NCBI GenBank assembly: GCA_030531185.1
Contig: JAUNOG010000002.1
Location: forward strand, 1-64,000
Direction: 5' to 3'
Source: Ruminococcus sp.
GTDB taxonomy: Bacteria > Bacillota > Clostridia > Oscillospirales > Ruminococcaceae
Length of the DNA: 64,000 nucleotides
In this document: positions 34,603 through 43,648 of the stretch, piece after piece
Layout: every line of letters starts with the position of its first letter
Position numbering within the stretch: the stretch's first letter is position 1
Program-made: the position numbers and the translations under genes
Notes under the pieces: generated by a model
Database searches by the model: none
What the model saw: the letters and a program-made list of their open reading frames with translations, nothing else
Told to the model about the DNA's origin: nothing

Positions 34603-35125
34603 CAAAATCATCTCCCAACTCTCTGCGAAGCATTTCTCTGGCACGCTTTAACTGACTTCTGACGGTTGACTTCCGCTGTCCCGTTATCCGAGCTATCTTA
34701 TCTGTACTGTAATCCTTATAATAGAACAGAAACACCACGGTTTTGTACTTGTCGGGAAGTCTCATTACCGCGTCAAGTATTTCGTTTTGCCTGTGCGCCG
34801 TATCGGTTTTCCCGTTTTTCTCATATTCCGCAAAGCCGTCAAAATCCACACGGCTGCGGCGTTTCAGAAAATTCTTGCAGAGATTTCCCGCCGTTACCAC
34901 AAGCCAGCCTGTTTCGTGCTCCTCTCCCTCGGGAGGATTTTCACAGGTGAGCCATTTTAAAAAGGTCTCCTGCATAATATCGGAGGCGTCTGCCTCGTTT
35001 TTCACAAAGCTGTAGCACACCCGATATACCGTAAGGGAATATTTCTCATAAAATGCGGCTATCTGCTCTCCCGAGAGAACGCCTGCGACGGCGTTTTGTG
35101 TACACTTGATTTTCTTATGCCGCAT
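34595..35125 (-). CDS. RNA polymerase sigma-70 family factor (ECF type)
   Basis: A 176-aa ECF sigma factor with region 2 (YSLTVYRVCYSFVKNEADASDIMQETFLKWL) and region 4 (LPDKYKTVVFLFYYKDYSTDKIARITGQRKSTVRSQL). Basic C-terminal RAREMLRREL is typical. It heads a two-gene operon with its presumed anti-sigma factor. Not a close paralogue of the 16720 sigma factor by eye; the two share only family motifs. Confidence 0.87.
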   Translation of the reverse strand: MRHKKIKCTQNAVAGVLSGEQIAAFYEKYSLTVYRVCYSFVKNEADASDIMQETFLKWLTCENPPEGEEHETGWLVVTAGNLCKNFLKRRSRVDFDGFAEYEKNGKTDTAHRQNEILDAVMRLPDKYKTVVFLFYYKDYSTDKIARITGQRKSTVRSQLKRAREMLRRELGDDFDE

Positions 35126-35200
35126 TCCTATTCCTCCCTTGACCCTTTCACTATGTATACAATTTACAAACGCAAAATGTTGCGCTCTGCAAAAAAATAA

Positions 35201-35233
35201 CGGACTGCATTCCCTGCAAGGAAATACAGTCCG
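35201..35233 (-). terminator. Intrinsic terminator after the EFR1-type gene
   Basis: Minus-strand stem CGGACTGTATTTCC / GGAATGCAGTCCG followed by TTATTTTTTT. Confidence 0.82.
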
Positions 35234-35242
35234 CAGTAAATA

Positions 35243-36007
35243 TCAATCCTTGATTACAAACTTCTCATCATTAAAATATCTCGCCTTGCACACAGTACTT
35301 TTACCGTACTCTATCGCCTGAACGGGACACCTGTTTATGCACGCCATACAATGAGTACACCTTGTATACCACTGCGGTTTTCCGTCCCTGAGCGCGATAT
35401 TGTTAAGAGGACAGACCTCGGCGCATTTGCCGCAGGACACGCACTTATCGGTTGCATAAAACTTATCGGCGCTTACGAAAAAGCTGTAAAACACAGGATT
35501 TACCGCAGCGGTAGCCGCACCGCCGAAAGGCATTGAGCGCTCGTCTATCAGTCTCTCTCCCGCGGAAATACTTTCGGCTATGGCTTTGATTTCTCCATAA
35601 GCCTTATCTAAAATTTCGCTCTTTTCCTCCTCTGAGGGAGCGTCGTACATTGCAATGTAATTTTCAGGCATAGCAACTGAGGAAAATCCGCAGTATTTCA
35701 CACCCTTATCCTCGCAGAGCTTTTTCAGATATCTGCCTGCGTTCCCCGTCTGGCTGTCGCAGGTTGCAACGAAATAAAAGCTGTCGCTGCCCCAAAAATC
35801 CGACTTTCTTATAAAGCTTTCCACAATTCTGGGAAATCTCCACGCATATATCGGTGCGCATATAACATAAGGCTTTTCAGAATTAAAACGCTTGTGAGTA
35901 CGGGTTTTAATAAGCTCGTTCATCGATTTCGCCTCGTCGTCCGTAAATGCGGCTATACCCTCCGCAACGTATCTCGTATTGCCTGTTCCGCTGAAATACA
36001 GTACCAT
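35243..36007 (-). CDS. EFR1-family flavodoxin-ferredoxin protein
   Basis: A 254-aa redox protein: an N-terminal flavodoxin-like FMN domain (MVLYFSGTGNTRYVAEGIA) followed by two 4Fe-4S motifs, CVSCGKCAEVCP and CTHCMACINRCP, near the C-terminus. EFR1-type proteins transfer electrons between ferredoxin-like and flavin centres in anaerobes; physiological partners are usually unknown. It is monocistronic, with a terminator downstream. Consistent with an anaerobic Clostridia host. Confidence 0.9.
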   Translation of the reverse strand: MVLYFSGTGNTRYVAEGIAAFTDDEAKSMNELIKTRTHKRFNSEKPYVICAPIYAWRFPRIVESFIRKSDFWGSDSFYFVATCDSQTGNAGRYLKKLCEDKGVKYCGFSSVAMPENYIAMYDAPSEEEKSEILDKAYGEIKAIAESISAGERLIDERSMPFGGAATAAVNPVFYSFFVSADKFYATDKCVSCGKCAEVCPLNNIALRDGKPQWYTRCTHCMACINRCPVQAIEYGKSTVCKARYFNDEKFVIKD

Positions 36008-36142
36008 AATATCACCTCAGAAATAAATTTATTGTTATTATTATGATACTATATTTCACCCCAAAAATCAATAGTTTTCTTTTTATTTGGGGTTTATTTA
36101 TGTAATTATTGCACAAATTAAAGTTAAAATATAATTAAAAGA

Positions 36143-36171
36143 TTGATTTTCGCAGTCGGTAGTGATATAAT
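36143..36171 (+). promoter_or_regulatory. Promoter of the GT-C/DUF2461 operon
   Basis: TTGATT, 17 bp, TATAAT, about 60 nt before ATG 36230. Confidence 0.65.
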
Positions 36172-36229
36172 ACTTGCTATAAAAAGATGTAAAATGTAAA
36201 AACAGAGACACAAAACAATTGGAAAGAAG

Positions 36230-37786
36230 ATGATTTTTATGGTAAAAAATCTCAGCAGGATTTTTCATTGGATCTATTTTGCGCTGTTTATCGTAATCAT
36301 CACAGCGGTATGTATGACCTACTGCGGCAATATGATGAACCTACCGCTGAAAATCGTGGAATTCGATTTCAAAGGGATCATTTTCGGGATATTTTTGGCG
36401 GCTGCGGCAGTTATACTGTACAAAATATTCAAGGATAAGATCAAGCTGGATAACCGCCGTATCAATATGTTTTACGCTGCCGCAGCGGTGATAATGGCGG
36501 CAGTGCAGCTCTTTCTGGTATTTGAACTGAAAAACGTTCTCTTCAGCGACAGCGGATTTATTCACAACGCCGCCTCTGCATACGCTAAAGGGGCGGATTA
36601 CAGTCAAGCTGTAACGGCGACGGAGGGACATACCACATACTTTTCGCAGTTCCCCAATAACTGGGCTTTGCTTATTATACTGTCAAATTATTACAAGCTG
36701 GTTTATACGTTGACGGGAGATATCTCCATATACGCCGCCGGACTGTTTAACACAGCGGTTATCCAGATCGGACTGTTCTTTTTGTACAGATGTCTGCGGC
36801 TCATATTTGAGGACAACCGCAAGACTGCTCTGTGCATTCTTCTTATGCTGGGATACGCGCCGCTGTATACCTACTCGTCTTATCTCTACACCGACTCTGT
36901 GAGCCTGCCGTTCGTTACGGCGGCGGTGTATTTAATAATCAAAGCCAAACGCTCCGAGAGCGCAAAGGCTTTCTTTGGATTTATAACTGCCGCAGGTCTC
37001 GTAATTGCCGTCGGATACTCCGTAAAAGGCAGTCTGGCAGTCATTCTGATTGCCTCCGTAATTTATCTTGCCGTAAATCTTCCGCTTAAAAGATGGCTCC
37101 CTGCGGCGGGAATTATGGCTGTATTATTGGTCATTTTCAATACGGTACTGCTCCACAGCTATGCTATAAGCAAGGGTATCTCCAGCGAAGAACAGCTTGA
37201 CAGATACCGTTTCCCCACAACTCACTGGATAATGATGGGTCTTAAGGACGAAGGCGGTTTTGATGGGGAGGAGCACAACTTCACAAAATTTCAGCCCGAT
37301 TACGAAACGAGAAAAATCAAGTCCAAAGAAGTCATAAGTCAAAGACTTTCAGATATGTCCGCCGCAGATATGTGCGAACATCTCGTTCAAAAACTGGGCT
37401 TTACCTGGGGTGACGGAACATACTATATCAATCATCATCTGGGTCATTCGGAATATAATTTTATAAAATATCTTATCTCCCGGGGAACAAAAGCTCTGCT
37501 GTATTTTCAGTCGTACCATTTTATGATACTTCTAGCTATGGCTATGTCCGTCATATCGGGCACGTTTAAAGGCGAACGGAATTCAATGTCATACATTCGC
37601 CTTGCTATGTTCGGACTTACATTATTTCTCATAATATGGGAGACCCGCTCCCGATACCTGTTCAACTTTATTCCGCTGATGCTTATTATGGCGGCGGACG
37701 GAATTGATTTTACGGCAGGCATAATAAAGTCCGCTAAAGGGAAAACAACCAAATCCGCAGAATTAACCGAAGGAGGTCAAATATAA
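36230..37786 (+). CDS. Polytopic membrane protein, GT-C glycosyltransferase-like
   Basis: A 518-aa protein with about ten to twelve hydrophobic segments. The first long loop carries LFSDSGFIHNAASAYAKG, an acidic patch where GT-C enzymes have their catalytic Asp, and the large soluble loop (about 315-400) holds THWIMMGLKDEGGFDG. This suggests a lipid-linked-sugar-dependent mannosyl or glucosyltransferase acting outside the membrane. GGAAAG precedes the ATG. Its stop overlaps the DUF2461 start. Substrate unknown; a different membrane enzyme is possible. Confidence 0.65.
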   Translation: MIFMVKNLSRIFHWIYFALFIVIITAVCMTYCGNMMNLPLKIVEFDFKGIIFGIFLAAAAVILYKIFKDKIKLDNRRINMFYAAAAVIMAAVQLFLVFELKNVLFSDSGFIHNAASAYAKGADYSQAVTATEGHTTYFSQFPNNWALLIILSNYYKLVYTLTGDISIYAAGLFNTAVIQIGLFFLYRCLRLIFEDNRKTALCILLMLGYAPLYTYSSYLYTDSVSLPFVTAAVYLIIKAKRSESAKAFFGFITAAGLVIAVGYSVKGSLAVILIASVIYLAVNLPLKRWLPAAGIMAVLLVIFNTVLLHSYAISKGISSEEQLDRYRFPTTHWIMMGLKDEGGFDGEEHNFTKFQPDYETRKIKSKEVISQRLSDMSAADMCEHLVQKLGFTWGDGTYYINHHLGHSEYNFIKYLISRGTKALLYFQSYHFMILLAMAMSVISGTFKGERNSMSYIRLAMFGLTLFLIIWETRSRYLFNFIPLMLIMAADGIDFTAGIIKSAKGKTTKSAELTEGGQI

Positions 37787-38457
37787 TGCCGTTTACGGAA
37801 AAAGCTCCCGCTTTTTTATTTGAAAACTACACGCGAAACGATAAAGAATGGTTTCAGGCAAACAAAGAGACCTACCAAAGTGTCCTCGTTGAGCCTTTCA
37901 CCGAGCTTATCGAATATCTTGCTCCCCTTATGGAAAAAATCGACCCTCAGATAATTTGTACTCCGAAAAAGATATCGAGGCTTTACCGTGACGCGCGTTA
38001 CTCCAAGGGAAAACCTATATTCAGAGACAGCATCTGGTGCTCCCTCTGCCGCAGGAAAGAGCGGTTTATCAGCAAGCCCGAATTTTACTTTTATATAAGT
38101 TCCGACGGATTTGGCTGGGGCTGCGGCTACTATCAGACGCCTCCCGCCGTAATGGATAATGTCCGCAGTCTGATAATCAGCGGAGACAAAGCCGCAAAGG
38201 CGGCTATGAAGGCTTACGATAAGCAGTCCCGCTTTGAGCTTTACGGAGAGCTTTACAAGCGCGATCATTTTCCCGAACAGCCCGAAAAGCTGAAAAATTG
38301 GCTTAACAGAAAGTCCTTGGGCGTATCCTACGACGGCGACGAGCCTGAACTGCTGTTCAGCGAAAATCTGCCCGAGATAATCTACGCGGACTTTGAAAGC
38401 GTTGCGGATATTTACAGGCTTTTCATCAAGGCTGAGGAAATGAACGCGGGCAAATAA
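37786..38457 (+). CDS. DUF2461 family protein
   Basis: A 223-aa soluble protein of the DUF2461 (TIGR02453) family. The motifs ENYTRNDKEWFQANKETYQ, ISRLYRDARYSKGKPIFRD and EFYFYISSDGFGWGCGYYQ are characteristic. Family function is unknown. Start overlaps the previous stop (TAATG), preceded by GGAGGTC. Terminator follows at 38498. Confidence 0.88.
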   Translation: MPFTEKAPAFLFENYTRNDKEWFQANKETYQSVLVEPFTELIEYLAPLMEKIDPQIICTPKKISRLYRDARYSKGKPIFRDSIWCSLCRRKERFISKPEFYFYISSDGFGWGCGYYQTPPAVMDNVRSLIISGDKAAKAAMKAYDKQSRFELYGELYKRDHFPEQPEKLKNWLNRKSLGVSYDGDEPELLFSENLPEIIYADFESVADIYRLFIKAEEMNAGK

Positions 38458-38497
38458 AATCCTTGCATTTTATTGCAGGTAAACCTTACAGTACAAA

Positions 38498-38530
38498 ACC
38501 CCGCACTGAGCCGTTCGCTTGGTGCGGGGT
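38498..38530. terminator. Bidirectional hairpin between convergent operons
   Basis: Stem ACCCCGCAC / GTGCGGGGT with flanking AAAA and TTAAATTT. It ends both the DUF2461 operon and the ATP-grasp operon. Confidence 0.8.
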
Positions 38531-38542
38531 ATTAAATTTCTA

Positions 38543-39469
38543 TTAATCCTTGATGATTTTAAAGCATACGGTATTTTCGTTTATAAGCGGCTTGTTGTAT
38601 TCAAAATACACAATACCCGAATAATCTGCCCTTATCACTGAAATCGTTTCACCGTCCAGCGGGTCGATTATCTTACCCAGTATCTCGTTATCCTCGACAG
38701 TCTTGCCTATTTCGGTACAGCTTACAAAAATTCCTCCCGCCTCTGTACGTATCTGCTCCACACCCGCCTCGTATATTATCTCGGTCCGGTAAGCGGCGTG
38801 AATTTTCTTGGTTATTATTCCCACATTGGACATAAATCTTAAAATTGCCTGTACGGCAATCTGAGCCGACTTGTCGTCAATGGTGTCGGTCTCCTTGGTG
38901 TATACGGAAAACGCCTTGGTTTCCCATATCTGCCAGTTATAATTGAGCGTTGTGGTGTCATAGGGACGGGGCGTTCTCACTATGCCGAATTCCATTCCGA
39001 AAAGCTTCATAAGCTGAGCGTCGGTAAATCCCGTTTCCATAAGCTTTACGTGAGGAAGAAAATTACCTTGCTGATAAAAGCTTGCAAGCTGAATTCCGTA
39101 CTCGTAGCCCTGAAGAGCCGAAAATACTCCGTCGGCGATACGCTGAGTGGTCTCGCCGAGATCGTATCCCGGGAACATTCTGTTTATGTCGGTGTTGTCC
39201 ATAGTCCAGAAACGCTTGCCGATATTCATTGAGTAATAGTTCACGCAGGGAATGACCGTGATTTTACAGTCTTCGGCAATTTCTCCCCTTTTCTCAAGCT
39301 TTTTAAGCTCCTGAATAAGCTGGGAGCAAACGTACATCTGCTGTACCTCGTTGCCTCTGAATGCTCCGACAACCGCGACGGACTTTTTGCCTGCGCCGAA
39401 ATTGAATGCGGTAACGTCCAGACTTTCACGGTAAGGGGATTTCAGCGAATAGATTATTTCCTTTCTCAT
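38543..39469 (-). CDS. M14/AspA-type deacylase paralogue lacking metal ligands
   Basis: A 308-aa protein of the succinylglutamate desuccinylase/aspartoacylase fold. At the first metal motif it reads AFRGNE instead of G-x-H-G-x-E (Arg 38 for His). At the third ligand it reads GIQLAS instead of IDVHSS (Ala 129 for His), and the catalytic Glu strand is FSVYTK instead of VVVEMG. It is therefore probably not a zinc hydrolase. Its neighbour upstream keeps all these residues and overlaps it by 4 nt, so a regulatory or scaffolding partner is likely. Last gene of the five-gene operon. Confidence 0.82.
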   Translation of the reverse strand: MRKEIIYSLKSPYRESLDVTAFNFGAGKKSVAVVGAFRGNEVQQMYVCSQLIQELKKLEKRGEIAEDCKITVIPCVNYYSMNIGKRFWTMDNTDINRMFPGYDLGETTQRIADGVFSALQGYEYGIQLASFYQQGNFLPHVKLMETGFTDAQLMKLFGMEFGIVRTPRPYDTTTLNYNWQIWETKAFSVYTKETDTIDDKSAQIAVQAILRFMSNVGIITKKIHAAYRTEIIYEAGVEQIRTEAGGIFVSCTEIGKTVEDNEILGKIIDPLDGETISVIRADYSGIVYFEYNKPLINENTVCFKIIKD

Positions 39470-40425
39470 TGCTGATCGCCCCCTTTCTTGATGACCTCGT
39501 CGGGAGTATCGCTGAGAATTCTCGCCAGCAGAGAACCTCCGTAAACTATGGGATATTCACGCAGCGTAAATATCATACCGTCGCAGACTGCGGTGATCTC
39601 CGCCTCGACCCTGCTCGTCAACGGATTTAACACGTCGCCGATATGGTCTCCCTTTTTTACGCAGTCTCCGAAATTCGCCGTAGGTACGAAAATTCCTGCG
39701 GCGTTTGAATTTACAAAGCCTACCGCGCCGTTCATGGATACTATCGGCTCTCTTACGGGCTTTGTTTCGCCACTCCACATTCCCATATTTTTCATAAGAT
39801 TGAGCGCGCCCTCAAACAGCTGAAAACAATATTCCTTGGTAATTCTCATACCAACGCCCATTTCAACCACAAGGGTTTTTGTTCCTCTCATATTAAGACT
39901 GTGGGCTAAAGTGGATTCCAGCACCGTCGCCGATTCGTGCACCCAGATAAAATCGATATTGAGCATTTTTGCATAAGGCACAAGCGTTTCCGCCGTAGGA
40001 ACGCTTATCCTTATCTGCGGAAGCTCCCTTAAGTAAATGTTGCTTGAATGGACGTCAATACAAATATCCGCCCCCGCAATGTCGTCGATTATAGCGGAAC
40101 ACACAGTTTCCATCATAGTACCGTCCTTAGTGCCGGGGAAAATCCTGTTCATATCCAAATCGAAAAGCGGAATTCCACGGGTGATAGAGTCAATTCCCAT
40201 AGGATTGAGCGCAGGGTATATCTCGACCGTACCGTCAAGGCAGTCAAGATGTTCGTTTATGTGTTTTCCCAGCAGATAAGCAAAATACTGCCCCTCCAGC
40301 TCGTCGCCGTGAATTCCCGTTACAATGCACAGACGCTTTGAACTGCTGCCGTGCTTGATACTGTTTTTCCTGATAATAAGCTTTTCGTTGACCGCAAGCG
40401 CCGCCTGCGTAACTGTCTTTATCAT
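39466..40425 (-). CDS. Succinylglutamate desuccinylase/aspartoacylase family protein (M14-like), intact
   Basis: A 319-aa zinc hydrolase predicted to cleave an amide on an acyl-amino acid or peptide tail. Zinc ligands are in GIHGDELEG (His 39, Glu 42) and CIDVHSSN (His 126); the catalytic Glu is in LVVEMGVGM. The C-terminal third forms a small beta domain (VGFVNSNAAGIFVPTANFGD). Located in the operon with ATP-grasp, alpha-E and transglutaminase genes, so it may trim the product of that ligase. Overlaps its degenerate paralogue by 4 nt. Confidence 0.87.
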   Translation of the reverse strand: MIKTVTQAALAVNEKLIIRKNSIKHGSSSKRLCIVTGIHGDELEGQYFAYLLGKHINEHLDCLDGTVEIYPALNPMGIDSITRGIPLFDLDMNRIFPGTKDGTMMETVCSAIIDDIAGADICIDVHSSNIYLRELPQIRISVPTAETLVPYAKMLNIDFIWVHESATVLESTLAHSLNMRGTKTLVVEMGVGMRITKEYCFQLFEGALNLMKNMGMWSGETKPVREPIVSMNGAVGFVNSNAAGIFVPTANFGDCVKKGDHIGDVLNPLTSRVEAEITAVCDGMIFTLREYPIVYGGSLLARILSDTPDEVIKKGGDQQ

Positions 40426-40481
40426 TATTAACTTCCTCCCATTTTAATTTTTGCGACCCACTTATAAATATAAAATCACAT

Positions 40482-41270
40482 TCAATAATAGCTTGCCGTA
40501 AGCAATGAAGATATCAGCTGGAGCTGTCTTGTATACGCGCCGAACATAACTCCCCTGTCGATCGCACAGTCGCCGAAGTCTCTTCCCTGAGACAGTACAA
40601 GATAATCGTCGTTTACCGAGCAGTTATTGGTAGGATCAAATCCTATCCATCTCTCGCCCGTCCAGAGCTCGAGCCAGCTGTGAGTTTCTCCGTCGCAGCA
40701 GGCAAGCCCCGCTATGTAGCGGCAGGCAATGCCGTCAAGTCTCAGAATTGAAAGCATTACGTGCGTGAAGTCCTGACAGACGCCCTTTTTAAGCGCAAAA
40801 GCATCGGCGGCTGTGGTTTTGGTGTCGGTAACTCCCTTTTCGTAAGTCATAATTTCAGACAGACGGTCCGAAAAGTAAACCGTTCTTTCAAAAGGAGATT
40901 TAGCCGTACACTCTGCTTTTATCTTCTCATAGTATTCTGTAATCGCGCCGTCGGGCTTTGTAAACTTGGACTGATAAAGATAGCAGGGCATATAATCGTC
41001 CCTCACAGCGTCGCTGTCGATCACCGCGCTGCCCTTTATCTCAAAATCTAAGAAACGGTGTTCTCCCTTTAAATAGCCGCTGGTAACATTGTTTCCGAAA
41101 GCGTCAACGGTCTGCTTTGTAGACGCAAACGGTGAAATGTCCAGCTCGCAGGAAACAATATGCTGGCCTGCCGTCTCGGGCGGCACGCATCTCAGCGCAA
41201 AGGAATGGTCATACACATAATTGTCAAAAGTAAGCTTTGTGGAAAAAGTAAAATTAAGTCTTTTCATCAT
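40482..41270 (-). CDS. Transglutaminase-like cysteine protease/transferase
   Basis: A 262-aa protein of the bacterial transglutaminase-like superfamily. The catalytic Cys is in KKGVCQDFTHVMLSILR (about 167), the His in DGETHSWLELWTG (about 206), and the Asp in IGFDPTNN (about 221), so the triad is complete. The N-terminal half is a beta domain of the type found with this family. It is consistently linked in bacteria to circularly permuted ATP-grasp and alpha-E genes, as here. Cytoplasmic; it probably hydrolyses or transfers a peptide amide. Confidence 0.88.
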   Translation of the reverse strand: MMKRLNFTFSTKLTFDNYVYDHSFALRCVPPETAGQHIVSCELDISPFASTKQTVDAFGNNVTSGYLKGEHRFLDFEIKGSAVIDSDAVRDDYMPCYLYQSKFTKPDGAITEYYEKIKAECTAKSPFERTVYFSDRLSEIMTYEKGVTDTKTTAADAFALKKGVCQDFTHVMLSILRLDGIACRYIAGLACCDGETHSWLELWTGERWIGFDPTNNCSVNDDYLVLSQGRDFGDCAIDRGVMFGAYTRQLQLISSLLTASYY

Positions 41271-41317
41271 ACACCTCCGTATTTTTGCCCGTTATGAAAA
41301 TTCGCAGGAGATAAGCG

Positions 41318-42022
41318 CTATGCTCCCGTTACCGGAGCAAAAAGTCCTCCCAGACTTGCAAGCGCCTGAGGAATGCATTTCTTGTAATCCTCGCCCTCTC
41401 CCATAATTTCAACAAGCGTTGAAAGCTGTTTCGTGTTATAACGGTAGGGAGTATTCTTGGGAACGTCCCTGAGATTTTTGCACAGTCTGTCAAACTCCAT
41501 ATTAATGGAGGAAAACGGATATTTCATACGCAGATAAAGATCAAGTCTTTCAACGGACTTTCCGCAGTAAATGATAGTTTTGATCTCCTCGTCGTAGATA
41601 TAATCGTCGATACAGCCCCAGAAGCCGAAAAGGATATCCTCCAGAGGCAAAAGCGCAAGCAAAAGACCTCTTTTAGTGCTTTTGGACTTTTCAAGCGTGT
41701 CCATAGCCATTTGCAGAAACGAAAGAGCCTCAGTAGAAATTTCCTCTCGCAGAACTATTCCGTTGTCATAAGCCTTTTCCAGACTGTATGCCACCGAGTT
41801 GAGATTGGATTTATCGTAAAGAAAGCTCTTTATAAATTCTCCGCTGTCCGAATATGTATTTGTCAACCCGAAACAGCCGAGATAACCGATATAAAGCTCC
41901 GGATCTCTGTCTATCATACCGTCATATAAATTTTCCAATGATTTTAAGGTGGTGAACACTCTTTCGGTGTATCGTCCCAGCCAGAAGAGACGATCTCCGT
42001 GTTCTAACGAGATAGTACCCAT
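41318..42022 (-). CDS. Alpha-E domain protein
   Basis: A 234-aa helical protein with the family opening LEHGDRLFWLGRYTERV. Alpha-E proteins are often about 300 aa, so this is a short version. Function is not established, but the gene almost always accompanies the circularly permuted ATP-grasp gene, with which it overlaps by 19 nt here. It is thought to assist the ligase. No catalytic residues are evident. Confidence 0.85.
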   Translation of the reverse strand: MGTISLEHGDRLFWLGRYTERVFTTLKSLENLYDGMIDRDPELYIGYLGCFGLTNTYSDSGEFIKSFLYDKSNLNSVAYSLEKAYDNGIVLREEISTEALSFLQMAMDTLEKSKSTKRGLLLALLPLEDILFGFWGCIDDYIYDEEIKTIIYCGKSVERLDLYLRMKYPFSSINMEFDRLCKNLRDVPKNTPYRYNTKQLSTLVEIMGEGEDYKKCIPQALASLGGLFAPVTGA

Positions 42023-43347
42023 GTGTCCTTAAAACCTCCTCCCTGTGATGAATTTACAACAAACGAGTCGGGGTTACGGGAAAATCTTGTAAGTCCCGAA
42101 GCCCACACTCTTGTGTTTTCGCCGCTGAGCACAAAGGCTCTTAAATCAGCCTTACGCATTACCTGCTCGCCGTTATCGAGAATAGGCAGATCCAGGAAGT
42201 CGATGACCTCCTGAGCGATAAAGCGTCTGGGCTCGTTGATAATGGTGTTTTTGAATTCCTCAAGCTTTTCGCAAGACAGCTCGCTGCCGAATACCACTCC
42301 GTAGCCGCCCGCCTCGGCAACGTCCTTGATGACCAGCTTGTCAAGATGTTCAAGGACATATTTCTTATCCTCCTCATAGAACGGCAGATATGTGGGAGCG
42401 TTTTTCAGTATCGGTTCTTCGTTAAGATAATACTTTATCATCTTCGGAACGAAATAATAAATGCCCTTATCGTCCGCAACGCCGTTTCCGGGAGCGTTGA
42501 TAACTGCCACATTTCCCGAACGGTAAGCCTCCATAAGGTTGGGAATACCGATGAGGGACTGAGGCTCGAAGGTCAAAGGATCGAGGTATTCGTCGGAAAT
42601 ACGTCTGTAAAGCGCGCCTACCTTGGTTTTTCCTCCCGAGTATGTCTTGTGATAAAGAATGTTATCCTCAACAAAAAGCTCGTCGTTGGAAACGAGAACG
42701 GAGCCTGTAAGCTCCGCAAGATACGAATGCTCGAAATAAGCCGCATTGTATCTTCCCGGAGTAAGTATCGCATTGATACCTCCGCAGTTTGAATAGTCCA
42801 TAGTATCCTTTAACAGCTTTGCGTAGTTGCGGTTGTCAACAATGTCGTTATTGGAAAACGCACCGGGAGACGCAACTCTGGTAAGCTCTCTTGCGATAAG
42901 CGGATACGACGCTCCCGACGGAATGCGGAGATTGTCCTCGAGAATATACCATTCGCCGTCCTTTGCCTGAACGAGATCGATACCTGAAATATGACTGTAA
43001 ATATGGTGCTTAGGAGTAACCCCCTCGCACTGCGGAAGATAGCCGCTGGAAATATACACAAAGTCCTCGGGAACAACTTTATCCTTGATAATTTTCTTAT
43101 CGTGATAAATATCAAAAAGGAACATATTCAGCGCGTCTACCCTCTGAACAAGTCCCTTTTCAATACCTTTGAAATCTTCTGCGGTAATTATTCTCGGGAT
43201 CGGATCAAAAGGAAATAGCTGCTCTTTAAAGGTTCCGTTTTTGTAAATGCCGAACTTTACGCCGTAACGTCTTAAAAGCTCGTTTATTTCGTCTGCATTA
43301 CCCACAGGCGTAGCCGGTAAATCGGTCTTGGAAACGGTTGCTGTCAC
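42004..43347 (-). CDS. Circularly permuted type 2 ATP-grasp protein
   Basis: A 447-aa amidoligase-like protein. Typical stretches are YRRISDEYLDPLTFE, GIPNLMEAYRSGNVAVINAPGNGVADDKG and YYLNEEPILKNAPTYLPF. The family is predicted to form a peptide or amide bond using ATP, with product unknown. GTG is the likely start (43347), with AGGGTG upstream. First gene of a five-gene operon (ATP-grasp, alpha-E, transglutaminase, two M14-like) that has a consensus promoter and a terminator in its leader. Confidence 0.9.
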   Translation of the reverse strand: MTATVSKTDLPATPVGNADEINELLRRYGVKFGIYKNGTFKEQLFPFDPIPRIITAEDFKGIEKGLVQRVDALNMFLFDIYHDKKIIKDKVVPEDFVYISSGYLPQCEGVTPKHHIYSHISGIDLVQAKDGEWYILEDNLRIPSGASYPLIARELTRVASPGAFSNNDIVDNRNYAKLLKDTMDYSNCGGINAILTPGRYNAAYFEHSYLAELTGSVLVSNDELFVEDNILYHKTYSGGKTKVGALYRRISDEYLDPLTFEPQSLIGIPNLMEAYRSGNVAVINAPGNGVADDKGIYYFVPKMIKYYLNEEPILKNAPTYLPFYEEDKKYVLEHLDKLVIKDVAEAGGYGVVFGSELSCEKLEEFKNTIINEPRRFIAQEVIDFLDLPILDNGEQVMRKADLRAFVLSGENTRVWASGLTRFSRNPDSFVVNSSQGGGFKDTWVLSR

Positions 43348-43420
43348 AGTAAATCACACCCTGTCTTATAAATTATATTTTTTCCAAAGAACCTATCCGC
43401 TGCGCATTCGGATAAACAAA

Positions 43421-43451
43421 AAGGACGCTCCACACTAAATGGAGCGTCCTT
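43421..43451 (-). terminator. Attenuator-like terminator in the leader of the ATP-grasp operon
   Basis: Perfect 12-bp stem AAGGACGCTCCA / TGGAGCGTCCTT with a 7-nt loop. Read on the minus strand it is followed by TTTTTGTTT. It lies about 19 nt after the predicted transcription start and 74 nt before the GTG start. No other gene on this strand ends here, so it must act on the operon's own leader. A second small stem (TATCCG / CGGATA) follows. Confidence 0.8.
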
Positions 43452-43476
43452 GCTTCGGTTAAAATATTATGTTATT

Positions 43477-43505
43477 ATTATACAATGACTTCCGACATTT
43501 GTCAA
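43477..43505 (-). promoter_or_regulatory. Promoter of the ATP-grasp operon
   Basis: TTGACA (43505-43500), 17 bp, TATAAT (43482-43477), minus strand. Predicted start near 43470. Confidence 0.85.
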
Positions 43506-43582
43506 TAAATATTTATACGTTGAATTATAGACTTTTTGTTAACATCTCAGCATATCAGAAATAAAGCAATATGATGTACAAA

Positions 43583-43617
43583 CCCGTTTGCAGGAAATTA
43601 CAGCGGCTGCAAACGGG
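43583..43617 (-). terminator. Terminator of the sucrose PTS operon
   Basis: Minus-strand 11-bp stem CCCGTTTGCAG / CTGCAAACGGG followed by TTTGT, 30 nt beyond the ptsI stop. Confidence 0.75.
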
Positions 43618-43648
43618 CTTGATTAATTTGCACAGCGGTAACTCAGAC

